Assembly: GCA_034429215.1 (NCBI GenBank)
Contig: DAOUGI010000109.1
Location: 1 to 64,000, forward strand
Reading direction: 5' to 3'
DNA: 64,000 bases
DNA from: JAFGOG01 sp034429215
Lineage (GTDB): Bacteria > Chloroflexota > Anaerolineae > JAAYZQ01
This document shows positions 1-8,286 of this stretch, in pieces; the first letter of the stretch is position 1; each line of letters opens with the position of its first letter. Under the pieces are notes generated by a model. It was given only the letters and a program-made list of their open reading frames with translations, ran no database searches and was not told the origin of the DNA. The position numbers and the translations under genes were made by a program.

Positions 1-190
1 CTGCGGGCTTTGAACTGAAAGTCGTCTTGTTCGTACTTGCCCTCAGCACCAGCTTCCTTTAGGTAGCAACTTGGGTTATAATAGTGCTATCTTGAGGCAT
101 GGCCGCCCAGGCGGGCAGCGCTGCCCGCCTCCGACGCACTCTCCCATTGTAGCCACCTGTCATGGCCCTTGGGATTCGAGCCTGTCGCCG
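1..190. other. Left-edge stretch without an assignable gene
   Basis: An open frame of 19 codons runs in from the window edge and ends at a TAG at 60-62 (+); it is hydrophobic and could be the C-terminus of a gene outside the window, but it is too short to assign. A -10-like TATAAT lies at 77-82 and a perfect 22-nt palindrome at 109-130 (arms AGGCGGGCAGC). The palindrome has no T-run, so a terminator is only possible. The rest is the 3' flank of the lipoprotein gene that ends at 191. Confidence 0.4.
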
Positions 191-1309
191 CTATTCGACT
201 GTGAAGGTGATTGAGGCCACCTCCTTACCATCCTGGTCGGTGTCGTTCATGCGCAGGTCGTAGGAGCCGGGCTCCTCGGGCGCGGTGAAGGCCATCACCC
301 CCGAGGTCTGGCCCTCCAGATAGCGATAGTCGATGTCGTACTCGTCGTTGACCGTTCCATCGCCATGCGGCACATCGGAGGGAATGAGCCCGATCCAGGC
401 CTGGAGCGGATACCAGGACGGAGCGGTGAAGTAAAGCAGGATCTCTTCGCCGGGTGCGAAGGTGGTCTTGTCCAGACGCAGGCTGGGCTCAACATCGCCG
501 GCCGGCACGGCTACGCTAAAGGTGACCGAGGCGGTCTCCAGGCCGGCGTTGTCGTTGAGGCGCAGGTCGTAGGAACCGGGTTCCATGGGCGTAGTGAAGG
601 TCATCACCTCCCTGGCCCCGACGTGGAGGTACTGGTAGTCGATGTCATTCTCGTCGTTCACTGCTTCGTCGCCGTGCGGCACGTCGGAGGGGATGATCCC
701 CACCCAGGCCTCGGTCGGATACCAGGACGGGACGGTGATGTAGACCTGGAACTGCTCGTTAGGGGCAAAGGTGGTCTTGTCCAACCGCAGCGCGGGCTGG
801 ACTTCTCCGGCAGGCAGCGCGACGTTGAAGGTGACCGACGCTGCCTCCTTGCCCTCGCCGTCGTTGAGGCGCAGGTCGTAGGAGCCGATCTCCATGGGTG
901 TGGTGAAGGTCATCACGCCCGTGGTCTGGCCGTCGAGGTACTGGTAGTCGATGTCGTTCTCGTCGTTGACCGTTTCGTCGCCGTGCGGCACCTGGGAGGG
1001 GATAATGCCGATCCATGCTTTGTCAGGAAAGGATCCGGGAGCGGTGAACCGCACCTGGAATTCTTCATTTGGGGTCAGCGTTGTCTTGTCCAGTGCCAGG
1101 GTGGCCGCGCCGCTGGGTGCGGCGCTCTCTTTCGGCGCCACAGTAGCCGGCTGGGCAGTGGCCGGTTGGGCCGTAGCCGGTTGGGCCGTAGCCGGTTGGG
1201 CGGTGGGTGGCGAGGTGGCCTCTTTGCCGCCATCTCCACCGCACGCCGCGCAGGTTGCCAGCAGCACGACCAGCACGATGATTAGGTTGGTGAGTCTACG
1301 TCCGAACAT
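191..1309 (-). CDS. Lipoprotein with three tandem Ig-like repeats
   Basis: Predicted exported lipoprotein of 372 aa. Residues 1-23 form a basic n-region, a hydrophobic core and a Cys20/Cys23 lipobox region, followed by a PATAQ-type low-complexity linker (about 37-58). The rest is three copies of a module of about 95 residues (about 69-165, 172-268, 275-372). Each copy has LDKTT, a W-[IV]-G-[IL]-I-P-S core, VPHGD, VNDE-x-DIDY-x-YL, GVM-x-FT and GSYDLR-x-ND. The alternating pattern suggests a small beta-sandwich; the W-I-G-I and YDLR elements recall SKICH/Ig-like folds, but I do not recognise a named family. GGAGG lies 9-10 nt before the ATG. It is divergent from the repeat protein at 1536, with its own promoter in the gap. 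Function unknown; surface binding is a guess. Confidence 0.8.
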   Translation of the reverse strand: MFGRRLTNLIIVLVVLLATCAACGGDGGKEATSPPTAQPATAQPATAQPATAQPATVAPKESAAPSGAATLALDKTTLTPNEEFQVRFTAPGSFPDKAWIGIIPSQVPHGDETVNDENDIDYQYLDGQTTGVMTFTTPMEIGSYDLRLNDGEGKEAASVTFNVALPAGEVQPALRLDKTTFAPNEQFQVYITVPSWYPTEAWVGIIPSDVPHGDEAVNDENDIDYQYLHVGAREVMTFTTPMEPGSYDLRLNDNAGLETASVTFSVAVPAGDVEPSLRLDKTTFAPGEEILLYFTAPSWYPLQAWIGLIPSDVPHGDGTVNDEYDIDYRYLEGQTSGVMAFTAPEEPGSYDLRMNDTDQDGKEVASITFTVE

Positions 1310-1362
1310 GGTATTGTTGCCTCCATTCTGGATTTCGACCCGACTTCCTGCGGGCCAACTAC

Positions 1363-1391
1363 ATTATATCCCTAGACGGCGATCTGCGCAA
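1363..1391 (-). promoter_or_regulatory. Promoter of the triple-repeat lipoprotein gene
   Basis: On the minus strand TTGCGC (1386-1391) and TATAAT (1363-1368) are separated by 17 nt, about 55 nt before the ATG at 1309. Confidence 0.6.
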
Positions 1392-1535
1392 AATGGTATT
1401 GGGTGGTGATGGTAGATTTTGTACAAACAGAACGGTGTTGGAGTTTGTATAATAGATAACGGCTCGGAGAAGGAGGTGGGCCTGAACGTTGTGTTCGCTC
1501 ATCGGGCTGGAACAAAAAGGGAAAGGAGCAAGGCA

Positions 1536-4097
1536 ATGAAGATCAGTCTACGATTGTTTGCCATATCGATCGGGCGGATGGCGCTTGCAGTGGTGGTGGT
1601 CGCGCTGCTGGCTCTGCCGGCTTGGGCCGCTCCGGCAGTGGAGGGTGCCAGGCAGAAGGATCTCATCGGACCGCCCGGCAGTGGCGCGTTTGGTACATCG
1701 GTGACGGCGCTGCCAAATGGCAATATTGTGGTGACCGATCCCTTCTATGACGCAGGGGCTATCGCCGACGTAGGGGCGGTGTATCTGTACAACGGGGCGA
1801 CCGGCACGCTGATCAGCAAGCTGACCGGCAGCACGGCCGGCGACCAGGTTGGCTATGCCGGCTCCTACCAGCCAGGCGTGACGGTGCTGAGCAATGGCAA
1901 CTATCTGGTGGGCAGTCTCTACTGGAACAACATCGGGGCAGCGGACGTCGGGGCGGTGACGTGGGGAAACGCGTCCACCGGCGTCAGTGGTGTGGTGTCG
2001 GCGGCCAACAGCCTGGTGGGCAGCACAGCTAACGATCAGGTCGGCTATCGGTTGACAATGCTGGGCAATGGTAACTATGTTGTGCACAGCCCCTACTGGG
2101 ACAACGGCGCGGCGGCGAACGCCGGGGCGGTGACGTGGGGGAACGGGACGACCGGCGTTAGCGGCGTGATATCAAACGCCAACAGCCTGGTGGGCAGCAC
2201 GGCCAACGACCAGGTCGGCTCGTATGTGACGGTGCTGAACAACGACAACTATGTAGTGAGCAGCCCCAACTGGCACAACGGCGCGATCGCCAGCGCCGGG
2301 GCGGTGACGTGGGGAAACGGGACGACCAGCATCACCGGGCCGGTGTTGGTGGCTAACAGTCTGGTGGGCAGCACGACCCTCGACTCTGTCGGCGATGTGA
2401 CGGCGCTGAGCAATGGCAACTATGTAGTGCGCAGCCGTTACTGGGATAACGGTGCGACAGGGGACGCCGGGGCGGTGACTTGGGGGAACGGAACGACGGG
2501 TACTGCCGGCGTGGTGTCTGCGGCCAACAGTCTGGTGGGCAGTACGGCTGACGATGAGGTTGGATCTGATGGTGTGACGGTGCTGAGTAATGGCAACTAT
2601 GTGGTGAGCAGCCGCTACTGGGACAACGGCGCGGTGGCAGACGCCGGGGCGGTGACTTGGGGGAATGGAGCAACGGGCAGTGCCGGCGCAGTATCGGTAG
2701 CCAATAGCCTGGTGGGCAGCACGGCCAGCGACTCGGTCGGCTATCGGGTGACGGCACTGAACAACGGGAACTATGTGGTGAGCAGCTACACGTGGGATAA
2801 TGGTGCAGTGGTGAACGCCGGGGCGGTGACGTGGGGGAATGGGGCGACCGGCGTCAGCGGCGTGGTTTCGGCGGCCAACAGCCTGGTGGGCAGCACAGTC
2901 AGCGACCAAGTCGGTGGCGTGACGGCGCTACATAATGGCAACTATGTGGTGAGCAGCCCTGACTGGGACAACGGCGCGATCATCGGCGTTGGGGCGGTGA
3001 CTTGGGGAAACGGGACGACCGGCATCGCCGGGCCGGTGTCGGTGGCCAACAGCCTGGTGGGCAGCACGGCCTACGACCACGTCGGGTGGCAGTTGACGGC
3101 GCTGAGCAACGGCAACTATGTGGTGAGCAGTTCCGACTGGGACAACGGTGGGGTAGCGGACGTCGGGGCGGCGACGTGGGGGAACGGGACGACTGGCACA
3201 GCAGGCGTGGTGGCGGCGGCCAACAGCCTAATAGGCAGCACGGCGTATGACGGGGTCGGAAGAGTAACGGCGCTGAGCAACGGCAACTATGTGGTGCGCA
3301 GTCTCGAATGGGACAACGGCGGAGCGCTCGACGCCGGCGCGGTGACATGGGGGAATGGGGCGACCGGCGTCAGCGGCGCGGTTTCGGCGGCCAATAGTTT
3401 GGTGGGTAGTGGAAGCATCGACCAGACCGGCTCTGGCGGTGTAAAAGTACTAGGTAACGGCAACTATGTGGTGAGCAGCCCCAACTGGGGGGGAGACTAT
3501 GGAGCGGTGACGTGGGGGAATGGGACGGCCGGAATAAGTGGCGCAGTATCGGCGGCCAATAGTCTGGTGGGCAGCACTGCCGACGATCATGTTGGCTGGG
3601 GCGACTTGACCGGCTTTGAAGGTGTGGTGGTGCTGAGCAACGGCAACTATGTGGTGAGCAGCCCGAAGTGGGACAACGACGCGGTGGTTGACGCCGGGGC
3701 GGTGACTTGGGGGAATGGGACAACCGGCGTTAGTGGCATGGTGTCAGCCGCCAATAGCCTGGTGGGCAATAGTGCCAACGATTCGGTCGGATTCTATGAC
3801 GCGACGGCGTTGGGCAACGGCGGCTATGTGGTGATGAACCCCTATTGGGACAACGGCGCGATGGCAAACACCGGGGCGGTGACGTGGGGCAACGGGACGG
3901 CCGGCACTGCCGGGCCGATCTCTGCGCAAAACAGCGTTCGTGGCACGGCGGCAGGCAACGGCAGCTCAATGATCTGGGCCTTTGATTATGCCAACGACCA
4001 GCTCGTGGTCGGCCGGCCGGCGGACAATATCGTAACCCTGTTCAGGTTTAGGCCCTTTTTCTCTGCTTCCCTGCCACTGGTGCTGAAGAACAAGTAG
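1536..4097 (+). CDS. Secreted tandem-repeat protein (DUF5650-like), LPLVLK tail
   Basis: Exported repeat protein of 853 aa. I start at 1536 because AAAGGAG lies 7 nt upstream and the next residues (MKISLRLFAISIGRMA...) form a signal peptide ending near AWAA; the same frame stays open to 1419 but gives an implausible leader. The mature part is an N-terminal degenerate unit and 12 repeats of about 56-60 residues with NSLVGS, D-x-VG, V-TAL-x-NGNYVV-SP-x-WDNG and GAVTWGNG-T-G. From memory these match the DUF5650 'repeat of unknown function'; the shape resembles FG-GAP/beta-propeller blades. The protein ends SLPLVLKNK, the same tail as four other exported proteins here. A TATAAT at 1448-1453 is a likely -10. 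Role unknown; secreted or surface-held. Confidence 0.85.
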   Translation: MKISLRLFAISIGRMALAVVVVALLALPAWAAPAVEGARQKDLIGPPGSGAFGTSVTALPNGNIVVTDPFYDAGAIADVGAVYLYNGATGTLISKLTGSTAGDQVGYAGSYQPGVTVLSNGNYLVGSLYWNNIGAADVGAVTWGNASTGVSGVVSAANSLVGSTANDQVGYRLTMLGNGNYVVHSPYWDNGAAANAGAVTWGNGTTGVSGVISNANSLVGSTANDQVGSYVTVLNNDNYVVSSPNWHNGAIASAGAVTWGNGTTSITGPVLVANSLVGSTTLDSVGDVTALSNGNYVVRSRYWDNGATGDAGAVTWGNGTTGTAGVVSAANSLVGSTADDEVGSDGVTVLSNGNYVVSSRYWDNGAVADAGAVTWGNGATGSAGAVSVANSLVGSTASDSVGYRVTALNNGNYVVSSYTWDNGAVVNAGAVTWGNGATGVSGVVSAANSLVGSTVSDQVGGVTALHNGNYVVSSPDWDNGAIIGVGAVTWGNGTTGIAGPVSVANSLVGSTAYDHVGWQLTALSNGNYVVSSSDWDNGGVADVGAATWGNGTTGTAGVVAAANSLIGSTAYDGVGRVTALSNGNYVVRSLEWDNGGALDAGAVTWGNGATGVSGAVSAANSLVGSGSIDQTGSGGVKVLGNGNYVVSSPNWGGDYGAVTWGNGTAGISGAVSAANSLVGSTADDHVGWGDLTGFEGVVVLSNGNYVVSSPKWDNDAVVDAGAVTWGNGTTGVSGMVSAANSLVGNSANDSVGFYDATALGNGGYVVMNPYWDNGAMANTGAVTWGNGTAGTAGPISAQNSVRGTAAGNGSSMIWAFDYANDQLVVGRPADNIVTLFRFRPFFSASLPLVLKNK
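1830..3920 (+). repeat. Tandem coding repeats of about 170-180 bp
   Basis: Twelve diverged units inside the secreted repeat protein, recognised by recurring GGGGCGGTGACGTGGGG and GGCAACTATGTGGTGAGCAG. Units differ mainly in the second half of the NSLVGS segment, where small in-frame insertions occur. Confidence 0.85.
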
Positions 4098-4101
4098 TGA
4101 C

Positions 4102-4156
4102 AGACCCTGGGGGTTTTGGTCCTCTGAAGGGGATCTGAGGAAAACCCTCAGGGTCT
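4102..4156 (+). terminator. Long hairpin after the repeat-protein gene
   Basis: Arms AGACCCTGGGGGTTTT and AAAACCCTCAGGGTCT pair over 16 bp with one mismatch around a 23-nt loop. There is no T-run after the 3' arm, so it may stabilise the transcript end rather than act as a classical terminator. Confidence 0.5.
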
Positions 4157-4205
4157 CGCGACTATTTGCGAAAATCTGCCTGCGCCGCATGATTCTGGCG
4201 GCCGT

Positions 4206-4478
4206 TTATCTGCGTCCCACGTCGTCTGGCCTGGTAACCCGCTCCAGCTCGGCGAGCAGAGCCAGGGCTTCGGCGGCGGTCTGGCCGCAGGTTTCCTCGT
4301 CGGCGCGCAGTCGGACACACACCGCCGGCCGGTTGGGCCGGCCGTACAGCCGGCACAGGTTGTCGGCGGTCAGTTGGACGCAGCGGACGCCGGCCGGCTT
4401 GCCGTTGGGCATGCCGGGGATGGCCGACGAGATCGACGGGGCGATGCAGCAGGCGCCGCAGCCGGGCCGGCAGTCCAT
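4206..4478 (-). CDS. YkgJ/YeiW-family cysteine-cluster protein
   Basis: Small 90-aa protein of the YkgJ-type Cys-cluster family (UPF0153, YeiW-like), thought to bind a metal or Fe-S cluster. The N-terminus carries the family pattern: Cys7, Cys10 and Cys11 in RPGCGACC, then PSISS-IPGMPNGKPAGVRC with Cys33, and later Cys43, Cys54 and Cys64. The length is normal for the short YeiW form. No strong ribosome site is seen before the ATG at 4478. It lies downstream of the Rieske gene on the same strand, with an inverted repeat between them. Substrate and partner are unknown. Confidence 0.85.
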   Translation of the reverse strand: MDCRPGCGACCIAPSISSAIPGMPNGKPAGVRCVQLTADNLCRLYGRPNRPAVCVRLRADEETCGQTAAEALALLAELERVTRPDDVGRR

Positions 4479-4490
4479 GGGCGCTCTTAC

Positions 4491-4522
4491 AACAGCCTGC
4501 GCCGTGGGGCGCGCAGGCTGTT
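4491..4522. terminator. Inverted repeat between Rieske and Cys-cluster genes
   Basis: Perfect 12-bp arms AACAGCCTGCGC/GCGCAGGCTGTT with an 8-nt loop. The T-run (TTTTCT) lies on the plus-strand side; on the minus strand, where both genes run, the tail is weak, so it may only partly stop transcription. Confidence 0.45.
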
Positions 4523-4533
4523 TTCTGAGGTAA

Positions 4534-4860
4534 TCACAGGTCTACCTGGATGCGCCGGCCTTCAACCCGTACCGGGTAGGCCGGCGCGTCCTTGACGCTC
4601 AGCTTTAGCGGGCCGATCTTGGCCCCAGCCAGGCATCTCCCGGTGGTCAGGTCAAACCGGGCGTGGTGACGGGGGCAGGCAATAGTCGTGCCGTCCAGGT
4701 TTCCCTTGGACAGATCTCCTCCCAGGTGCGGACACTTGCGCCCGATGGCGTAAAAGCTGCCGCCCAAGTTGGCGATTGCTATTTCCTTGCCGTCGACCGT
4801 AAACGGCTTGACAGTGCCGGCCGGGATATCATCTACGGCGGCGACGTCGATAAAGGCCAT
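4534..4860 (-). CDS. Rieske [2Fe-2S] ferredoxin-type protein
   Basis: Soluble 108-aa Rieske protein, probably a small electron carrier like NirD or BphF-type ferredoxins. The [2Fe-2S] ligands are all present: Cys43-Pro-His45 in CPHLGG and Cys62-Pro-Arg-His65 in CPRHHARFD, 16 residues apart. The start at 4860 is chosen because GAGGAGG lies 5 nt upstream; the frame stays open far upstream but has no coding character there. A strong minus-strand promoter lies at 4894-4922, giving a short leader. There is no signal peptide or membrane anchor, so a bc-complex Rieske subunit is unlikely. No oxygenase or reductase partner is nearby. Confidence 0.9.
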   Translation of the reverse strand: MAFIDVAAVDDIPAGTVKPFTVDGKEIAIANLGGSFYAIGRKCPHLGGDLSKGNLDGTTIACPRHHARFDLTTGRCLAGAKIGPLKLSVKDAPAYPVRVEGRRIQVDL

Positions 4861-4893
4861 GGTTGCCTCCTCATTGGTTGTAGGGTGGTTCAT

Positions 4894-4922
4894 ATTGTAG
4901 CACGATCGGAAGTAAGCGTCAA
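4894..4922 (-). promoter_or_regulatory. Promoter of the Rieske gene
   Basis: Minus strand TTGACG (4917-4922), 17-nt spacer, TACAAT (4894-4899), 34 nt before the start codon. Confidence 0.75.
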
Positions 4923-4998
4923 CGAATGGGCCAGGGGTTGAGGCCGGCAAGCTGTTCGTAGGGCCAGGGGAGTAGGGCTTGAGGCTAATTTTCGGGTC

Positions 4999-5027
4999 TT
5001 GTGCGGAGCAGAAAATTGTGATAGAAT
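4999..5027 (+). promoter_or_regulatory. Candidate promoter for the beta-helix gene at 5316
   Basis: TTGTGC (4999-5004), 17-nt spacer, TAGAAT (5022-5027). The implied leader is about 280 nt long and contains a nonamer repeat but no other gene that I can see. Confidence 0.45.
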
Positions 5028-5131
5028 GGGAGCAACACAGCGATCCTTCCACGCGGTATCCAGTCAACGGTGCGTGCTTGTGGAGTTTTGCCGGTATGAG
5101 ACATGGCTTGATACTGCAGGTTGGCCGGAAC

Positions 5132-5158
5132 CACTGAAGGCACTGAAGGCATTGAAGG
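5132..5158 (+). repeat. Three tandem CACTGAAGG-type nonamers
   Basis: CACTGAAGG, CACTGAAGG, CATTGAAGG head to tail in the leader of the beta-helix gene. The same nonamer recurs at 38593-38627. Confidence 0.8.
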
Positions 5159-5315
5159 GAATGCTGCTGTAACAAGCGCCGTGGCGGACAAAGGATCAAC
5201 GGCCGTCGAGTGATGTACAGTGATTTTCCGTTGTCGGTCAGGGGTTTTTAGTGGAAGGAGAGATCTGGCAGTTCCAGGAAGATCTGTTAGGCCTGGGCCA
5301 AGAGAGGAGGACACA

Positions 5316-8171
5316 ATGAATGGGCGACTGGTGCAACGGTGGGCTGGGTGGGGCCTGGCTTGGGTGATGGTGCTGGGCCTGTGGTTGGCGCCGCCGGTGA
5401 TGAGCATGGCGCCGTCTGGAGAGGATGCCCTCACCCTACCCTCTCCCGGAGGGCGAGGGGATACGACGGAGGAGATCAAAACCTGGTCAGCCGGGGATGC
5501 GATCGGCGGAGCTAGAAGTACGGCGGAAGTGCCGATCGTGCCCGACGAGGTGGTGCTGTGGAACCAGCCGCTCCACGCGTACGATTGGAGCACGGCCGTC
5601 GACCAAGAGTTTCCCGACGGCCCGACCTATTCTTCTTACGTGGCCGATGACTTTGTCAACAGCGAGATGTGGAGCATCCGCACGATCTTTGTGCCGGGCG
5701 ACGGGTGGAATGGCTTTTACACGCTGTTCGGCGCTTCGACGCTGCACTGGATGGTCTATGCCGACTGCGGCGGCGTGCCCTGCGGCGACCCGTCGGGCGC
5801 CGGCTCGCCGCCGGTGTGGAGCCTGGCGTTGGCGCCGACCGACCTGCAGGTGACGATCACGGCCGGCACGAGCGGCTACCCGTCGAATACGCTGCTGACC
5901 CTGTCGACGCCGTTCGGCCTGCCGCCCGGCACGTGGTGGCTGATCTTTTACCCCACGATGTACTTTGACCCGTACGGCCAGTATGGTCGGCAGCCGGCCA
6001 GCACGGCCAACGGCTTTATCGGGGAGTGGATCAACCCCGGCGGCGGCTTTGGCAGCGGCACGGCCTGGCTGACCTGGGATATGCTGTGGCCGGAACCTCC
6101 GCTGCCCTACGACGTCGCTTTCCGCCTGGAAGGGCTGGTCGGGCTGCGGGTCAATTCGACCGGAGACGAGGTCGACGCGAACTTGTCGGATGGGGTGTGT
6201 GGGACGGCCGCGGTGGTGTGCACGTTGCGGGCGGCGATCGAGCAGGCCAACTATAACGGCGGCGGGACGATCACCTTTGCCGGGATGGCAGGTATCCCCA
6301 CGATCCAGCCGGCGGGCGCCCTGCCGGCGTTGTCGGCGCCGATCACGATCGACGGCACGACGGCGGGCGGCAAGCTCGTGGAGCTGGACGGCTACCTGGT
6401 CACCAGCGGGAGCGGGCTGGAGCTGACGGGCGGCGGTTGTGTGGTCAAGGGGCTGGTGATCAACCGCTTTGGTGACTATGGCGTCGTCGTGGGGAGCGGC
6501 AACAATCTGATCGAAGGCAATCGGATCGGGACAAATGCGGCCGGGACGGCGGATGCGGGCAACGGCTATGGGGTGCGGATAAACGGCGAGGCTGTTGCTG
6601 CGTCTACCAACACGATCCGCAGGAACCTAATCTCTGGCAATGGCAATTACGGCGTCTATATCGACGGCGCTCTCACCTCTAACAACATCGTCGAGGGCAA
6701 CTATATTGGCACGGACGTAACGGGCAATAACCCCCTCCCAAACAGCGGGCCCGGTGTGGACATCTATAATTCGGCTAGTAACCGGATTGGCGGCACGGCG
6801 GCGGTGCAGCGCAATGTGATCTCGGGCAATGCCGATGAAGGGGTGTATATCTCGGGTGGGACCGGCAATGTGGTGCAGGGCAATTACATCGGCACCAACG
6901 CGGCCGGGACGGCGGCGCTGCCCAACGTCACGACAGGGATCTATGTCGCAGCACCAGGCAACACGATCGGCGGCCCGGCGGCCAAGGCGGGCGGAGGTTG
7001 CGCACCGCCATGCAACCTTGTGTCGGCCAACTATATCGGCATCGTCGTCTCTGCCGGCAGCAACGTGGTGCAGGGCAATTATGTCGGAACTGATGTGACC
7101 GGCAGGGTCGACCTGGGCAACAGCACCTGGGGGGTTATCATAAACGCAGGCGACGACACTGTGCTCGGCGGGCTGTCTGCCGCAGAGGGCAACGTGGTAG
7201 CCTTCAACGACACTGGGGTATCGCTAGAGGTATCTGGCGGCACGGGAAATGCCATTCTGGGCAACGCCATCTGGAGCAATGACCAGCTAGGGATCGACCT
7301 GCACCCTGCCGGGGTGACGCCCAACGACCCCGGCGACGGCGACACCGGACCGAATCAGTACCAGAACTACCCGGAGTTGGATTGGGTGGCAACCGGGCCG
7401 CCATCGGCCTCGACGGTGATCTCTGGGGCGCTGGACAGCACGGCCTCTACGTCGTTCGGGATCGAGTTCTTTTACAGCGACGCGGCCGATCCGTCGGGCA
7501 ACGGCGAGGGACAGCACTACTTTGGATCGGCCGAGGTGAACACCGACGGCAGTGGTCTGGTGACCTTTGTCATCACCGTGCCGGGGACGATCCCAGCGGC
7601 CAGTTATGTGTCGGCTACCGCCACCGATCCTGGCGGCAATACGTCCGAGTTTTCGGCAGCGCGGGTGTCCATCCCGGAGACGATGATCGTCGTCGGACCG
7701 GGTGTGGGCGGCGAGCTGATCTATACCGACACGTCGGTGTTGAGCACGACGGTGGAGGTACCGGCCGGGGCGTTCAGCGAGACGATTATCCTGGCCGTCC
7801 AGCCCATGGAGGCACCTTCTCACCTGCCCCTGCCCAGCCTGCGCTCTGGCGACGAGACCTTTGACCTGTCCGCCTATGTGGGCAACGATGTGCTGGAGGG
7901 TTATGACTTTATCAAGCCGCTCACCGTCACGCTGCGCTATACCGACACTGACGTGATCGGCATTCTCGAGTCAGGGCTGCGGCTCTACTACTGGGACGGC
8001 TCTACCTGGCAGGATGCGGCTGACACCTGTTCGCCGCCGTCGTCCTATTTCCTGGATACGGAGGAGAATGTCATGCAGGTGGCGATCTGCCACCTGACCG
8101 AGTGGAATATCCAGGGGCCAGATCTGTTTCCGTGGAAAGTTCACCTGCCGTTGGCGCTCAAGGGTTTTTAG
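5316..8171 (+). CDS. Secreted CSLREA/parallel beta-helix protein, LPLALK tail
   Basis: Exported 951-aa protein. The ATG at 5316 follows GAGAGGAGG by 5 nt and opens a signal peptide (MNGRLVQRWAG then a hydrophobic run). Residues about 38-46 (LTLPSPGGR) come from a dispersed C/G-rich repeat. A region of about 230 residues with many W and Y follows, then a CSLREA-type motif (GVC...CTLRAAIEQAN), then right-handed beta-helix coils with four copies of N-x-[VI]-x-GN-x-[IV]GT. After this come an Ig/TSP3-like stretch and a ZU5-like segment (about 830-935). The end is VHLPLALKGF, the tail shared with other exported proteins. Such proteins are usually surface adhesins or polysaccharide binders; no catalytic motif is visible. 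Confidence 0.8.
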   Translation: MNGRLVQRWAGWGLAWVMVLGLWLAPPVMSMAPSGEDALTLPSPGGRGDTTEEIKTWSAGDAIGGARSTAEVPIVPDEVVLWNQPLHAYDWSTAVDQEFPDGPTYSSYVADDFVNSEMWSIRTIFVPGDGWNGFYTLFGASTLHWMVYADCGGVPCGDPSGAGSPPVWSLALAPTDLQVTITAGTSGYPSNTLLTLSTPFGLPPGTWWLIFYPTMYFDPYGQYGRQPASTANGFIGEWINPGGGFGSGTAWLTWDMLWPEPPLPYDVAFRLEGLVGLRVNSTGDEVDANLSDGVCGTAAVVCTLRAAIEQANYNGGGTITFAGMAGIPTIQPAGALPALSAPITIDGTTAGGKLVELDGYLVTSGSGLELTGGGCVVKGLVINRFGDYGVVVGSGNNLIEGNRIGTNAAGTADAGNGYGVRINGEAVAASTNTIRRNLISGNGNYGVYIDGALTSNNIVEGNYIGTDVTGNNPLPNSGPGVDIYNSASNRIGGTAAVQRNVISGNADEGVYISGGTGNVVQGNYIGTNAAGTAALPNVTTGIYVAAPGNTIGGPAAKAGGGCAPPCNLVSANYIGIVVSAGSNVVQGNYVGTDVTGRVDLGNSTWGVIINAGDDTVLGGLSAAEGNVVAFNDTGVSLEVSGGTGNAILGNAIWSNDQLGIDLHPAGVTPNDPGDGDTGPNQYQNYPELDWVATGPPSASTVISGALDSTASTSFGIEFFYSDAADPSGNGEGQHYFGSAEVNTDGSGLVTFVITVPGTIPAASYVSATATDPGGNTSEFSAARVSIPETMIVVGPGVGGELIYTDTSVLSTTVEVPAGAFSETIILAVQPMEAPSHLPLPSLRSGDETFDLSAYVGNDVLEGYDFIKPLTVTLRYTDTDVIGILESGLRLYYWDGSTWQDAADTCSPPSSYFLDTEENVMQVAICHLTEWNIQGPDLFPWKVHLPLALKGF

Positions 8172-8180
8172 CGAAGGAGA

Positions 8181-8215
8181 AGGTCTGGCCGGTTTTTGTC
8201 AAACCGGCCAGACCT
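8181..8215 (+). terminator. Perfect 15-bp hairpin after the beta-helix gene
   Basis: AGGTCTGGCCGGTTT / AAACCGGCCAGACCT with a 5-nt loop (TTGTC), 10 nt past the stop codon. There is no T-run, but the stem is very stable. Confidence 0.6.
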
Positions 8216-8225
8216 GGGTTACAAT
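8196..8225 (+). promoter_or_regulatory. Promoter of the DUF4013 gene, overlapping the hairpin
   Basis: TTGTCA (8196-8201) sits in the loop of the preceding hairpin; TACAAT (8220-8225) follows after 18 nt. The downstream ATG is at 8287. Confidence 0.5.
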
Positions 8226-8286
8226 AGCAAGCGAAATGGCGCAGACCTGACAGCGCTGACATTTAGCAACTAGCAAGGAGGAGACA

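Noticed and set aside
1830..3920. CRISPR-like regular repeats
   Set aside because: Units are about 170-180 bp, coding and in one frame; there are no short identical repeats with unique spacers.
4070..4097. LPLVLK tail as a sortase (LPxTG) signal
   Set aside because: No Thr-Gly, no following membrane helix and no basic tail of the sortase type; the motif lies at the very end of the proteins.
4861..5199. N-terminal extension of the Rieske protein
   Set aside because: A strong ribosome site and promoter fix the start at 4860; upstream residues are not protein-like.
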